Under the pieces are notes generated by a model. It saw only the letters and a list, made by a program, of their open reading frames with translations. It did no database searches and was not told where the DNA came from. From positions 1 to 9,277 of the forward strand of contig VGDN01000038.1 of assembly GCA_016869695.1 (NCBI GenBank): 9,277 nt of DNA. Direction: 5' to 3'. Positions 1 to 7,490 of the stretch are shown here, piece by piece; position 1 is the stretch's first letter; every line of letters starts with the position of its first letter. Both the position numbers and the translations under genes were made by a program. Source of the stretch: Alphaproteobacteria bacterium. Lineage in GTDB: Bacteria; Pseudomonadota; Alphaproteobacteria; Rickettsiales; UBA1997.

Positions 1-90
1 GGGAAGGATATTGGTCTAAAAACAATTCTAGAAAGAGCTCGTGATGCTATGAGTGCAGGGTCTGAACAAAGCCAAAGCCCAAGCAGATAA
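1..90 (+). CDS. 3' end of an unidentified gene (partial)
   Basis: Frame 1 is open from the window edge to a TAA at 88-90 and gives 29 residues. They begin GKDIGLKTILERARDAM and end in a Ser/Gln-rich tail (SEQSQSPSR). The first half looks like a normal amphipathic helix and the polar tail like a C-terminus, so this is probably the end of a real gene in the same direction as thiG, 67 nt upstream of it. The tail does not match ThiS, which would end in Gly-Gly, so it gives no support for a thiS-thiG pair. The fragment is too short to assign a family, and a chance open frame of this length is possible. Confidence 0.45.
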   Translation, partial: GKDIGLKTILERARDAMSAGSEQSQSPSR

Positions 91-91
91 T

Positions 92-120
92 TTGTGATTT
101 AATTAACCAAAAAACATAAT
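92..120 (+). promoter_or_regulatory. possible sigma70-type promoter for thiG-valS
   Basis: TTGTGA at 92-97 (4 of 6 to the -35 consensus) and CATAAT at 115-120 (5 of 6 to the -10 consensus) are separated by exactly 17 bp. Transcription would start near 127, giving a leader of about 30 nt before the thiG ATG. The site lies directly after the TAA of the upstream gene fragment, where a promoter is expected. The leader is too short to hold a TPP riboswitch. This is a consensus match only and the region is AT-rich. Confidence 0.4.
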
Positions 121-157
121 TTCTGGTGAGTTCATTTCCTAAAAATTCAGCAGAAAA

Positions 158-931
158 ATGACCGACTCCCTCATAATCGCCGGCCGCAACTTCAACTCAC
201 GCCTGCTTGTTGGCACCGGCAAATACAAGGATTTTTACGAAACCAAAGAGGCGATTGCGGCTTCTGGAGCTGAGATTGTAACGGTCGCGGTGCGTCGTGT
301 GAATATCGAGAAGAAGGGAGAACCAATGTTGCAGGATTTTCTCGACCCTCAAAAATTTACTTACCTGCCTAATACTGCCGGATGTTTTACCGCCGCAGAT
401 GCAGTGCGCACACTACGTCTGGCGCGGGTTGCAGGTGGTTGGAATTTGGTGAAACTCGAAGTTTTGGCTGATGAAAAAACTCTTTATCCGAAAGTTGTCG
501 AAACGATTAAAGCCGCGGAAATGCTGATTCGCGAAGGGTTTGAGGTGATGGTTTATACTTCTGATGATCCGATTGTTGCTAAGGAGTTAGAAGATGTTGG
601 ATGTTGCGCAATCATGCCCCTAGCGGCTCCGATTGGTTCTGGCTTGGGAATTCAAAACCGCCTCAATATCGAATTCATCATCGAGCAAGCACAGGTTCCG
701 GTGTTAGTTGATGCTGGAGTAGGCACTGCTTCCGATGCGGCGATCGCGATGGAGCTTGGCTGCGAAGGCGTTTTAATGAATACAGCAATCGCGAAAGCAA
801 AAAATCCGGTGTTAATGGCAAGGGCGATGAAGCTAGCGATTGAAGCCGGTCGCGCCGCTTATTTGGCGGGTCGGATGGAGAAAAAGAAATTTGCATCGGC
901 ATCGAGTCCAATCGAAGGGAAAATAAAATGA
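158..931 (+). CDS. thiG: thiazole synthase ThiG
   Basis: ThiG forms the thiazole phosphate ring of thiamine in the cytoplasm from 1-deoxy-D-xylulose 5-phosphate, dehydroglycine and sulfur delivered by ThiS thiocarboxylate. The 257 residues match the usual family length and a (beta/alpha)8 barrel. Visible signatures are [10 protein letters not shown] (16-25), the Schiff-base lysine in LVKLEV (K99, followed by E101), [13 protein letters not shown] (153-165), [12 protein letters not shown] (184-195) and [11 protein letters not shown] (204-214). The ATG at 158 is chosen because an in-frame TAA lies just upstream at 140-142; no strong Shine-Dalgarno is seen, only a purine-rich GCAGAAAA. The end overlaps the valS start in an ATGA (928-931), which suggests co-transcription and translational coupling. 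No thiS, thiE or thiO is visible, so its partners must be elsewhere. The thiG-valS pairing has no metabolic logic I can see. Confidence 0.97.
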   Translation: MTDSLIIAGRNFNSRLLVGTGKYKDFYETKEAIAASGAEIVTVAVRRVNIEKKGEPMLQDFLDPQKFTYLPNTAGCFTAADAVRTLRLARVAGGWNLVKLEVLADEKTLYPKVVETIKAAEMLIREGFEVMVYTSDDPIVAKELEDVGCCAIMPLAAPIGSGLGIQNRLNIEFIIEQAQVPVLVDAGVGTASDAAIAMELGCEGVLMNTAIAKAKNPVLMARAMKLAIEAGRAAYLAGRMEKKKFASASSPIEGKIK

Positions 932-3417
932 TGAAAAAGCTTCCAGACAGATACGACGCCAAAACGCGTGAAAAATTTTGGCAAAATTATTGGCGAGAGC
1001 AGGGCGTTTATGCTTTTAAAAATGATAAAGCGAAGTCGGAAACTTTTGTAATCGATACGCCTCCGCCTACAGTCTCAGGCCTTCTTCATATGGGGCACGT
1101 TTTCTCTTACACCCAAGCTGACTTCGTGGCGCGCTTTTGGCGCATGTCGGGGAAGGATGTTTTTTATCCGATGGGATTCGACGATAACGGCCTGCCGACC
1201 GAGCGCTTAGTTGAAAAAATAATCGGTAAAAAAGCGGGTGTTTATGAGCATGAAAATGGCCACGGATCTTTCGTAAAAAAATGCCGAGAAGAAGTTGAGG
1301 CGGCAGAAAAAGAGTTTGAGGCGTTATTCAATGAAGTCGCGCTGTCAGTGGATTGGAGCCAGAAATATCAAACCATTTCGCCGGAATCGCAGAAAATTTC
1401 ACAGGCCTCTTTTGTCGATTTGTGGAATAAAAAATTAGTCGAAAAGAAATTCGAACCAGTTTTCTGGGATATCTCCGATCGCACGGCTCTAGCGCAGGCA
1501 GATCTCATCGACAAAGAAGTCGAAGGCATGATGAATTACATCGAATTTGAGATCGAAGACGAAAGGTGTCAGACACTTAAGTGTCTGACACCTTCTATTA
1601 CCATCATGACAACTCGTCCAGAGCTGCTTTCTGCCTGTGTTGCGGTGATGGTTCATCCTGATGACGAGCGTTACAAAAAATTCCACGGCAAGAACGCGAT
1701 CACTCCACTTTTTGGCGTAAAAGTTAAAATTATCGCCGACGACTTAGTGCAACTCGACAAAGGAACTGGTGCGGTGATGTGCTGTACCTTCGGCGACGAA
1801 ACCGATATTCGCTGGTGGAAGAAGCATGGTCTCGAGCTCAAAATCATCATTGGGAAGGACGGGAAGATTGATGGGATGCCGCTGAAACAGTTTAAGGAAA
1901 AAGTGATCGAAGACCTGAAGACTCAAAACATCCTACAAAAACAAGAACCCATCAAACGCGCCGTAAAATGCGCCGAGCGTTCCGGCGTGCCGATCGAGAT
2001 CCTTGTTGTGCCGCAATGGTTCATAAAAATTCTCGACAAAAAAGATCTGCTCAAAGCCAAAGCCGCCGAGTGCAACTGGCATCCTGATTATATGAAGGTG
2101 CGCATCGACCATTGGATTGACGGGCTTTCGTGGGATTGGTGTATTTCTCGTCAGAGATTTTTTGGTGTGAAATTTCCGGTTTGGTATTCAAAGCGCGCCG
2201 GCGAAGAAGGAAAAATTTTGGTCGCTGATGTGGATCAACTGCCGTGCGATCCGGAAGTGGATTTGCCGCGTGGATATTCGCGCGACGAAGTTATAGCAGA
2301 GACCGACATCATGGATACTTGGGCGACTTCGTCCATCTCGCCGCAGCTCTCAAGCAAGGGGATTTCGAGCGAAATTTCTTTTAATCACCAACGTCACGAA
2401 AAACTTTTTCCCGCCGATCTACGTCCGCAAGCGCACGAGATTATCCGCAGTTGGGCTTTCTACACGATCGTCAAGGCGGCGTTGCATCAAAACTCGATTC
2501 CGTGGAAAAATCTGATGATCTCCGGCTGGTGCCTGGCGGCGGATAAAACGAAGATGAGTAAGTCGAAAGGAAATGTGGTTACGCCGACTGCGTTAATCGA
2601 AGAAAAAGGTTCGGATATTGTTCGTTACTGGGCATCAACTTCGCATCTGGGCGCAGATACTGCCTACTCGGAAGAGGTTTTTAAAATTGGACAAAAACTT
2701 ACAACAAAACTTTTCAACGCCGCGAAATTTGCGTCGATGAATTTTGATTTGTTGCAAGAAAACGCCGAAGTTACCGAAGCATCCGATTTATGGATCCTCT
2801 CCCGTCTTCACCAAACCGTCACTAAAGCCACTGCCGAGTTTGAGAAGTTCGAATATGCACGCGCGCGTGAGGCGATTGAGGAATTTTTCTGGAAGGATTT
2901 TTGCGACAACTATCTGGAGATATGCAAGGTTCGCTCCTATGGATTAGCGGCGGAAAAGCTTGTCGGAGTTGACCTAAGCGACGCGCAGAAAAAAGAAATC
3001 GAGGCCAAGCAGCAAAGCGCGATTGTGACTTTACGGATTTGTTTAGAGACGATCCTCAAGCTCTTCGCGCCTTTCATTCCGCATGTCTGTGAGGAAATTT
3101 ATTCAACGCTTTTTGACGACAAAAACTCCATTCACGCCCGTGGAAACTGGCCAAAAGTTCCAGAAAAATTCTTTAATCAAAAATATCTCGAAATCGGCGA
3201 AGCCGCGCTGGCCGTGATTTTTGAGGTCCGTAAATTTAAATCGGAAAAAAATATTTCGATGAAAACTACGGTGAAAAAACTGGTGATTAACTGCGTGCAA
3301 GATCTTTCCGAAATTGCTGAGGATTTAGCGAATGTGTGTAATGCAGAGGAATTGGAGTTTGTGAATTCGGGTGTGTTGGTTGAGGTAATTCACGAGTTTC
3401 CCCCCTATAACTCGTGA
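928..3417 (+). CDS. valS: valyl-tRNA synthetase, short Rickettsiales/archaeal-like type
   Basis: Class I synthetase that attaches valine to tRNA-Val and edits mischarged threonine. The 829 residues carry the HIGH motif as HMGH (54-57) after [16 protein letters not shown], the CP1 editing domain with TTRPELL (228-234) and CCTFGDETD, the CISRQR block, DTWATSS, and KMSKS (542-546). An anticodon-binding helical domain follows ([19 protein letters not shown]). Length and signatures match the form I know from Rickettsia and archaea and not the longer common bacterial enzyme; the C-terminal coiled-coil arm of the latter is not apparent. Two oddities: a 32-bp palindrome adds about ten residues ([10 protein letters not shown], 213-222) just before TTRPE, and the last ten codons plus the TGA lie in a separate inverted repeat. 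The ATG at 928 overlaps the thiG stop; a second ATG at 931 is an equally possible start. Confidence 0.97.
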   Translation: MMKKLPDRYDAKTREKFWQNYWREQGVYAFKNDKAKSETFVIDTPPPTVSGLLHMGHVFSYTQADFVARFWRMSGKDVFYPMGFDDNGLPTERLVEKIIGKKAGVYEHENGHGSFVKKCREEVEAAEKEFEALFNEVALSVDWSQKYQTISPESQKISQASFVDLWNKKLVEKKFEPVFWDISDRTALAQADLIDKEVEGMMNYIEFEIEDERCQTLKCLTPSITIMTTRPELLSACVAVMVHPDDERYKKFHGKNAITPLFGVKVKIIADDLVQLDKGTGAVMCCTFGDETDIRWWKKHGLELKIIIGKDGKIDGMPLKQFKEKVIEDLKTQNILQKQEPIKRAVKCAERSGVPIEILVVPQWFIKILDKKDLLKAKAAECNWHPDYMKVRIDHWIDGLSWDWCISRQRFFGVKFPVWYSKRAGEEGKILVADVDQLPCDPEVDLPRGYSRDEVIAETDIMDTWATSSISPQLSSKGISSEISFNHQRHEKLFPADLRPQAHEIIRSWAFYTIVKAALHQNSIPWKNLMISGWCLAADKTKMSKSKGNVVTPTALIEEKGSDIVRYWASTSHLGADTAYSEEVFKIGQKLTTKLFNAAKFASMNFDLLQENAEVTEASDLWILSRLHQTVTKATAEFEKFEYARAREAIEEFFWKDFCDNYLEICKVRSYGLAAEKLVGVDLSDAQKKEIEAKQQSAIVTLRICLETILKLFAPFIPHVCEEIYSTLFDDKNSIHARGNWPKVPEKFFNQKYLEIGEAALAVIFEVRKFKSEKNISMKTTVKKLVINCVQDLSEIAEDLANVCNAEELEFVNSGVLVEVIHEFPPYNS
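1563..1594. repeat. perfect 32-bp palindrome inserted in frame in valS
   Basis: The half-site AAGGTGTCAGACACTT (1563-1578) is followed directly by its exact reverse complement (1579-1594). It is read in frame as [10 protein letters not shown], and being palindromic gives the same peptide on both strands. Against the Rickettsia-type ValRS, as I recall it, the stretch before TTRPE is longer by about this amount, so it looks like an added element and not ancestral sequence. The GGTGTCAGACACC-like core resembles short REP-type palindromes that occur in many bacterial genomes, some of them linked to REP-associated (RAYT) transposases; that resemblance is from memory. No transposase and no second copy is seen in this window. 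Confidence 0.9.
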
Positions 3418-3419
3418 AT
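3388..3419. repeat. inverted repeat forming the valS 3' end
   Basis: ATTCACGAGTT (3388-3398) and its exact reverse complement AACTCGTGAAT (3409-3419) flank a 10-nt loop containing a run of six C. The element encodes the last residues of ValRS (IHEFPPYNS) and its TGA stop at 3415-3417 lies in the right arm. As an RNA it is a stable 11-bp hairpin spanning the stop codon. No U-tract follows on the plus strand, so alone it is a poor intrinsic terminator in that direction. Confidence 0.85.
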
Positions 3420-3438
3420 CTTAATAAAAAAATTACCA

Positions 3439-3471
3439 GATTCACGAGTTAACCCTCAAAACGCGTGAATT
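3439..3471. repeat. second copy of the ATTCACGAGTT inverted repeat
   Basis: ATTCACGAGTT recurs at 3440-3450 and pairs with AACGCGTGAAT at 3460-3470 with one mismatch across a 9-nt loop. With the pair at 3388-3419 this gives four arms in alternating orientation within 83 bp, each arm able to pair with either neighbour. Such closely spaced inverted copies are typical of REP-like or palindromic repeat clusters. Confidence 0.8.
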
Positions 3472-3485
3472 TAGAAAATTTTTTT
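3439..3485 (+). terminator. possible terminator of thiG-valS
   Basis: The imperfect 11-bp hairpin at 3440-3470 is followed after eight bases by a run of seven T (3479-3485). The gap between stem and T-run is longer than in a classical intrinsic terminator. On the opposite strand the same hairpin is followed by an A-rich plus-strand stretch (3426-3432) that reads as a T-run, so it might also stop leftward transcription. It is the best terminator candidate for the plus-strand genes. Confidence 0.4.
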
Positions 3486-3506
3486 GGGAAAAGGAAAACC
3501 GGTGTT

Positions 3507-3527
3507 AAGCCTTTGTTTACAAGGCTT
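3507..3527. other. small hairpin in the convergent spacer
   Basis: AAGCCTT (3507-3513) and AAGGCTT (3521-3527) form a 7-bp stem with a 7-nt loop. No T-run follows on either strand. It may help stop converging transcription or be a chance structure. Apart from this and the neighbouring hairpins, I see no gene in 3418-3611. Confidence 0.35.
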
Positions 3528-3537
3528 CGTAGCATTT

Positions 3538-3565
3538 AAAAAATATTTCCGCCTTAAGGCGAAAA
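3538..3565 (-). terminator. intrinsic terminator of the minus-strand operon
   Basis: Read on the minus strand, TTTCGCC and GGCGGAAA pair in an 8-bp stem (four G-C pairs, one G-U) around a TTAA loop at 3546-3565. T-A and then six T follow (3543-3538 in plus coordinates). This is a textbook Rho-independent arrangement, 46 nt beyond the stop of the 1289-residue gene. On the plus strand the outer part of the stem has a C-A mismatch and no T-run follows, so it acts leftward only. Confidence 0.72.
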
Positions 3566-3611
3566 TCTTGGAAATTTTCCAGAATTTTGCAGAAAAAATA
3601 GCGGAGAAAAT

Positions 3612-6600
3612 TTAGCCCCTACTACCGCTATTCTCGCGATCATCTGTGTGAGTAGTTGCTACTTTTTGTTTGTATGATTGTTCAGAGTCGTGCGTCTCTG
3701 TGACCTTGCCCCGCATATCATCCTCCAGTTTGCGTACCTCTTCGCTTAAGGCCACTCGCTTCACATTCGCTTTTTCGATTCTTGCCTCGCTGTAATCGAC
3801 GGCGAGATCAACTAGCTGTTTTTGTACCAACTGATTTTTAGTTACCCCTCCAAGCTTTTCTTTAGCAAACTCAACCAGTTCCTCCTTGCTAGCTCCATCC
3901 ATTACCTTCGCGTGATATCCTTCAACAAAACCAGTAACCAAACTTACCGAGTCCTTGTTTCTCACCTGCTTTGCGACCGCCTCTAGCTTTTGAGTAAACT
4001 CATCCTTTTCTCCTACCTTTTGTCCCGGTGATTTTTTGTCAGACCAACCAATCATTGATGCGGCGTAAGATGCGGTTGAGGAAATGACATCTGTGCCTTC
4101 AGCGGATTTTATATTTTCTGCCACATGTCTTCTGGCCACTTGGCTTTGATCGAATTTTTTTAGCTCGGCCATCTCTTCGAGATTCCTATCTGGAGTTGAG
4201 TTTATCCTTGCAAACACGTCGCCATCTTTTGTGGTGCTAATCTTGATTTTACTGGAGCTAGTCCGTGCGGACTCTTTTTCATACTGCTTATATCCTGCGA
4301 TTCCCTTGCCTTCAGTAATTGCCGCCTCTTCCTCCGGAGTGGCTTTTCTAAAGCCGTATTTGCTTTCGCCCTGTGCGGATTCTTTGCGTCCCTGTGAAAG
4401 AAACTGACGACCGTCAGCGGTCACGATTCCTACTCTGCCAAGCAAGCCTTGCATTGTTAGCTTCTCATCCCGCTTGCCAGGAGCCAGATCATCCTTTTCG
4501 AATCGAACCTTACTCATCGACTCAAATATCTTGCTTGAGTTAGACCCGCCAATCATCGAGCCAATCAAACCATTAACGTCATCGGCTTTTGTTGGATCCT
4601 TGGCGATTTGATCAATCGCCGCTGAAACTATGTGGGAGATGAATTTTTTCTGACCATTTTCGCTGAGATTCGCTAGTGCGGATTCAACCCCTGGTCGGCC
4701 GGAATAATAGTCATACACCGTTGTAACGAGATCGGTGATTACTTGTTTGCTCTTCTCTTTATCGGCAACAAAAGTAACCAATCCTTCGTTATTCTTTTCC
4801 TTTCTAGCCTGATTGGCTTTGGTGGCGGTGGCGGTTACCAGTTTTGCTACAAAAGATCCAAAGAGCGGAACGGAGCCGATAATGGTGCCAGCTGCAAGGA
4901 TCCCCATATCCACACTGTCATCCTGCATTCCAACCTTGCCATCTTTGAGCGCCCGAGCGGTATGAGCCTTTCCTTCAAGGATCTTTAAAGCCTGTTCCTG
5001 AGCTTTAGATTTTTGTTGTTCAGATTTTTCTTTTTCATGCGCCGCTTCCACGACGTGATCTTGTACCTCTACAACATCCACAACAGACCTGGCTTGGGTG
5101 ATCATTTTTTCTACACCAACGGCTTCTCTAGGTTTTGTTTTTTGACCTCTTGCCTCATCAAAATTCTTAGCCAGCTCTTCTGCCGCTTTACTTTGCCGAT
5201 CAATCTCTGTGAGTGATTTTGCGTTTACTGTCGCAAGATTTTTAAGATTCTCGATTTCTTGATCTTCTTTCTCGAAAGTCTCTTTGGTGCCGCCAGGATA
5301 AAGGCCGCCGGTCATTTGAGTCAGCATCTCTCTAAGAGGTCGCCATTTTTTGGCACCCTCCATGCCCTTAATCTTACTCTCGAGTGTTTGCTGATGTTTT
5401 AAGATTTCCTCCCTTTTGGTATTTTTCTCATCCTTCACCACTTCACCATGTCCAACAAACTGCTTACGCACAACATCAGCGAGACCCGAAATGGTTTGTA
5501 GAGGATTAACAAAACTACTTCTGTGCTCACCCATTTCCTCTTCCGATTCAACGATTTCATGTCCCTCATTTTTCCCGTCGACTTGAACATCAAGCCGAAC
5601 CTTGTCTACCGCCTCGAGCATTGCTATTAGTGGTTTCTTCAAATCGTTATTGAAGTGCTCACGCGCCTCATCTCTTACTCTGCCAAATAAACCGACGGAA
5701 GATTTTCCGCCCGAGTTAATCGCGGAGTTTTTTAGAAATTTTTCGTGATCCAGCTTTGGATTCTCTTCTCTCCATTTGCGGTAGGAGGCGATTAAGTCAT
5801 CAGCCAATTGAAAATTGTCCTCTTTAAAATCTTTTGGCTTGAGTATGTCGGTGACAGCCTTTTTACGTTCTTCCAGCTCTTTTAGATTTGGATCTTCAAA
5901 ACGCTGGTAACCCTCGATTCCCTTGCCTTCAGCGATCAGTTTTTCCTCTTCTGCCGTCGCTAATCTAAAACCGTATTTGCTACCGCCTTTTGCGGATTCA
6001 TCTCGGTAAGATGAGAGGTAGCGCTGACCATCAGCAGTGACGATTCCTACTCGGCCAAGCAAACCATCAATAGTGAGATTTTGATTACTTTTCCCCGGAA
6101 CCAAATCGCTGGCTAGAATATCGATATCGCTTCTGCTCATTATGCTGTGGGAGTGACCATTCATGACTGAGCCAACCAAGCGGTCGGAGACTAGGTTCAC
6201 ATACATTTTGGTTTCGAGTTGTGTCGCGATATCGTTGAAATATGTATCTTCACCAAGCCTTGTCGCATCTACTTCTACGCCGAATTTTTTTACTAGGCCT
6301 TCGCGATATTTTGGATCGGATTTAAATTTTTCGTCATCCAAACGCGGAATCTCATCTCCTTCTGGAGCCTTGAAATTCGCGATCTCCGAGATGACTCGCT
6401 GCACAATCGCCGCCGCAAATTTTTCTTTGCCGGAATCATTCAAAACATCGAGTGGCGAGTAACCATTCGTCTTCGCGCCGGAATAAGCGCTGTAAACCTT
6501 GCTGGCCACATCATCCACAATATCGCCACGTAACTTCTCTTCATCGGTAGCAAAACCAGCGACGTTACGATGCTCCGCCATTCGCTTCATAAGATTGACC

Positions 6601-7481
6601 TGACTTGCAACTGACAGCAATCCATTAGCCACCGATGGAATAATCGGAATCGGCACTGCTGACACGGCGAGTCCGAGATAATAAATCGCTTTGTCTGCTG
6701 TGTTTTCTTCCAGCTTTACCTTTCCATCCGTAACAGCTTTAGCGACGGAAAAACTTTCCCGAAGTCCTTTACTAACTAAGCCTACGAAAGCGAAGTTTCC
6801 GGCGGTGTTTTCTAGCTCTTCTCCTAGCTCAGCTGTCTGCTCAACATCATCCGTTTTAATGAAGCGACCAAAGGTTTTTGCATTATCTCGATATGCCTTC
6901 GAAATCCCAGCAGCCAAGGTTCTGGCGGCGGTCTGGTCATTAGGATTGAGATTTGCTACCAATGGATAAGTGCCGGCCATTTTGGCAATCTCGGCATTCT
7001 GCGCGTCAAACTCTTCGGGTGACGGCATATTGCTTAGACTATCTAGATTATTTCTGAGTGCTTCCGTGTGTTCGGTAATTTTGCTTTGATCTTTTTCCTG
7101 CTGAATTTTTTCATATCCACTAATCACATCCTGCACCATTTGCATCTGTGCAATCTTCATGTTCAGGAAGAAGCGATCATGTTCTCTTGTGAGATTATCT
7201 AACAGCTTCTGTACCTCTTCTGGAGTTTTGCGGTGTGTCGGATTTTCCAATTCCTTCGCCGCTAAACTGGCCTTATTCATTCTCTCCCAAGACCTGGTCA
7301 TGAAAGAATCTACCCCACCGTCACCAATCTCATCCCCCGCGATCCCAAGCTCTTTCTGCAGGGACTCAATTTCTTGAGCGAGTTTGTCCCGCGTTTCTTG
7401 GGCGGACTGCAAAGCGTCGCTAACGTCCAACAACTCAATATTCTCAACTTCAATATTCTCAACTTCTGGCGGCTTGGTCAT
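3612..7481 (-). CDS. large hypothetical protein with an internal module duplication
   Basis: I do not recognise this 1289-residue protein. It is charged, mostly helical in appearance, and has no cysteine and no N-terminal signal peptide. A module occurs twice, at about 250-530 and 844-1068. In order the module has DGKV, a Gly/Pro-rich hydrophobic segment (266-292; 859-884), a VYxxYSG helix region, and GLLGRVGIVTADG followed 34 residues later by SKYGFR and then GKGIxGY. Lys/Glu/Gln-rich, probably coiled-coil stretches fill about 540-840 and 1200-1289; the N-terminus has a doubled VENIE. The ATG at 7481 lies 9 nt after the upstream exonuclease stop, with only a weak AAAAGAAA as ribosome site, so it is likely the last gene of the operon. 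The hydrophobic segments could let it associate with membranes, and the size and lack of cysteine would suit an exported or structural protein; both are inference. Confidence 0.9.
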   Translation of the reverse strand: MTKPPEVENIEVENIELLDVSDALQSAQETRDKLAQEIESLQKELGIAGDEIGDGGVDSFMTRSWERMNKASLAAKELENPTHRKTPEEVQKLLDNLTREHDRFFLNMKIAQMQMVQDVISGYEKIQQEKDQSKITEHTEALRNNLDSLSNMPSPEEFDAQNAEIAKMAGTYPLVANLNPNDQTAARTLAAGISKAYRDNAKTFGRFIKTDDVEQTAELGEELENTAGNFAFVGLVSKGLRESFSVAKAVTDGKVKLEENTADKAIYYLGLAVSAVPIPIIPSVANGLLSVASQVNLMKRMAEHRNVAGFATDEEKLRGDIVDDVASKVYSAYSGAKTNGYSPLDVLNDSGKEKFAAAIVQRVISEIANFKAPEGDEIPRLDDEKFKSDPKYREGLVKKFGVEVDATRLGEDTYFNDIATQLETKMYVNLVSDRLVGSVMNGHSHSIMSRSDIDILASDLVPGKSNQNLTIDGLLGRVGIVTADGQRYLSSYRDESAKGGSKYGFRLATAEEEKLIAEGKGIEGYQRFEDPNLKELEERKKAVTDILKPKDFKEDNFQLADDLIASYRKWREENPKLDHEKFLKNSAINSGGKSSVGLFGRVRDEAREHFNNDLKKPLIAMLEAVDKVRLDVQVDGKNEGHEIVESEEEMGEHRSSFVNPLQTISGLADVVRKQFVGHGEVVKDEKNTKREEILKHQQTLESKIKGMEGAKKWRPLREMLTQMTGGLYPGGTKETFEKEDQEIENLKNLATVNAKSLTEIDRQSKAAEELAKNFDEARGQKTKPREAVGVEKMITQARSVVDVVEVQDHVVEAAHEKEKSEQQKSKAQEQALKILEGKAHTARALKDGKVGMQDDSVDMGILAAGTIIGSVPLFGSFVAKLVTATATKANQARKEKNNEGLVTFVADKEKSKQVITDLVTTVYDYYSGRPGVESALANLSENGQKKFISHIVSAAIDQIAKDPTKADDVNGLIGSMIGGSNSSKIFESMSKVRFEKDDLAPGKRDEKLTMQGLLGRVGIVTADGRQFLSQGRKESAQGESKYGFRKATPEEEAAITEGKGIAGYKQYEKESARTSSSKIKISTTKDGDVFARINSTPDRNLEEMAELKKFDQSQVARRHVAENIKSAEGTDVISSTASYAASMIGWSDKKSPGQKVGEKDEFTQKLEAVAKQVRNKDSVSLVTGFVEGYHAKVMDGASKEELVEFAKEKLGGVTKNQLVQKQLVDLAVDYSEARIEKANVKRVALSEEVRKLEDDMRGKVTETHDSEQSYKQKVATTHTDDRENSGSRG
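4278..4952 (-). repeat. module copy 2 of the large protein (residues about 844-1068)
   Basis: This segment encodes KDGKVGMQDDSVDM, a hydrophobic stretch with GSVPLFGSFVAKLV, VYDYYSG, LTMQGLLGRVGIVTADG, SKYGFRKAT and GKGIAGY in the same order as copy 1. Between VYDYYSG and GLLGRVG it is about 50 residues shorter than copy 1. The GLLG to YGFR spacing is 34 residues in both copies. DNA similarity is still visible in the core (for example a shared GAGTAGGAATCGT read on the coding strand), so this is a true duplication. Confidence 0.85.
5892..6734 (-). repeat. module copy 1 of the large protein (residues about 250-530)
   Basis: This segment encodes TDGKVKLEENTAD, a hydrophobic stretch with SAVPIPIIPSVANGLL, VYSAYSG, LTIDGLLGRVGIVTADG, SKYGFRLAT and GKGIEGY, in the order seen in copy 2. 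It has an extra stretch of about 50 residues before the conserved motif, ending near SRSDIDILASDL. The C-terminal third is far better conserved than the rest, which marks GLLGRVGIVTADG...SKYGFR as the functional core. Confidence 0.85.
7436..7465 (-). repeat. 2 x 15-bp tandem repeat at the start of the large gene
   Basis: CAATATTCTCAACTT occurs twice in direct succession (7436-7450 and 7451-7465, plus strand). It lies just inside the start codon of the 1289-residue gene and encodes a doubled EVENI in the acidic N-terminus. Being 15 bp it keeps frame; it looks like a recent slippage duplication. Confidence 0.9.
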
Positions 7482-7490
7482 TTTCTTTTG

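Noticed and set aside
91..157. Possible TPP riboswitch upstream of thiG
   Set aside because: Only 67 nt lie between the previous stop and the thiG start, and no conserved TPP aptamer (CUGAGA, thi box) is present; the predicted leader is about 30 nt.
678..962. Minus-strand open frame of 94 codons opposite thiG and the start of valS
   Set aside because: It lies wholly antisense to two clearly conserved genes, has a low-complexity Ser/Leu/Arg composition and no recognisable domain.
1489..1686. Minus-strand open frame across the valS palindrome, also giving [10 protein letters not shown]
   Set aside because: The shared peptide is a trivial result of the palindrome reading the same on both strands; the rest is antisense to conserved ValRS.
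3388..3471. CRISPR-like array
   Set aside because: The repeats are 11 nt, alternate in orientation, and have unequal short spacers of 9-20 nt; they are inverted-repeat hairpins and not direct repeats with uniform spacers.
3418..3611. Small RNA or tRNA in the convergent spacer
   Set aside because: No cloverleaf, no promoter-like pair and no conserved motif; the hairpins are better explained as repeats and terminators.
4743..6969. Several plus-strand open frames of 67-99 codons inside the large minus-strand gene
   Set aside because: They are antisense to a continuous 1289-codon frame whose duplicated protein motifs show it is the coding one; none has a plausible start region or a recognisable motif.
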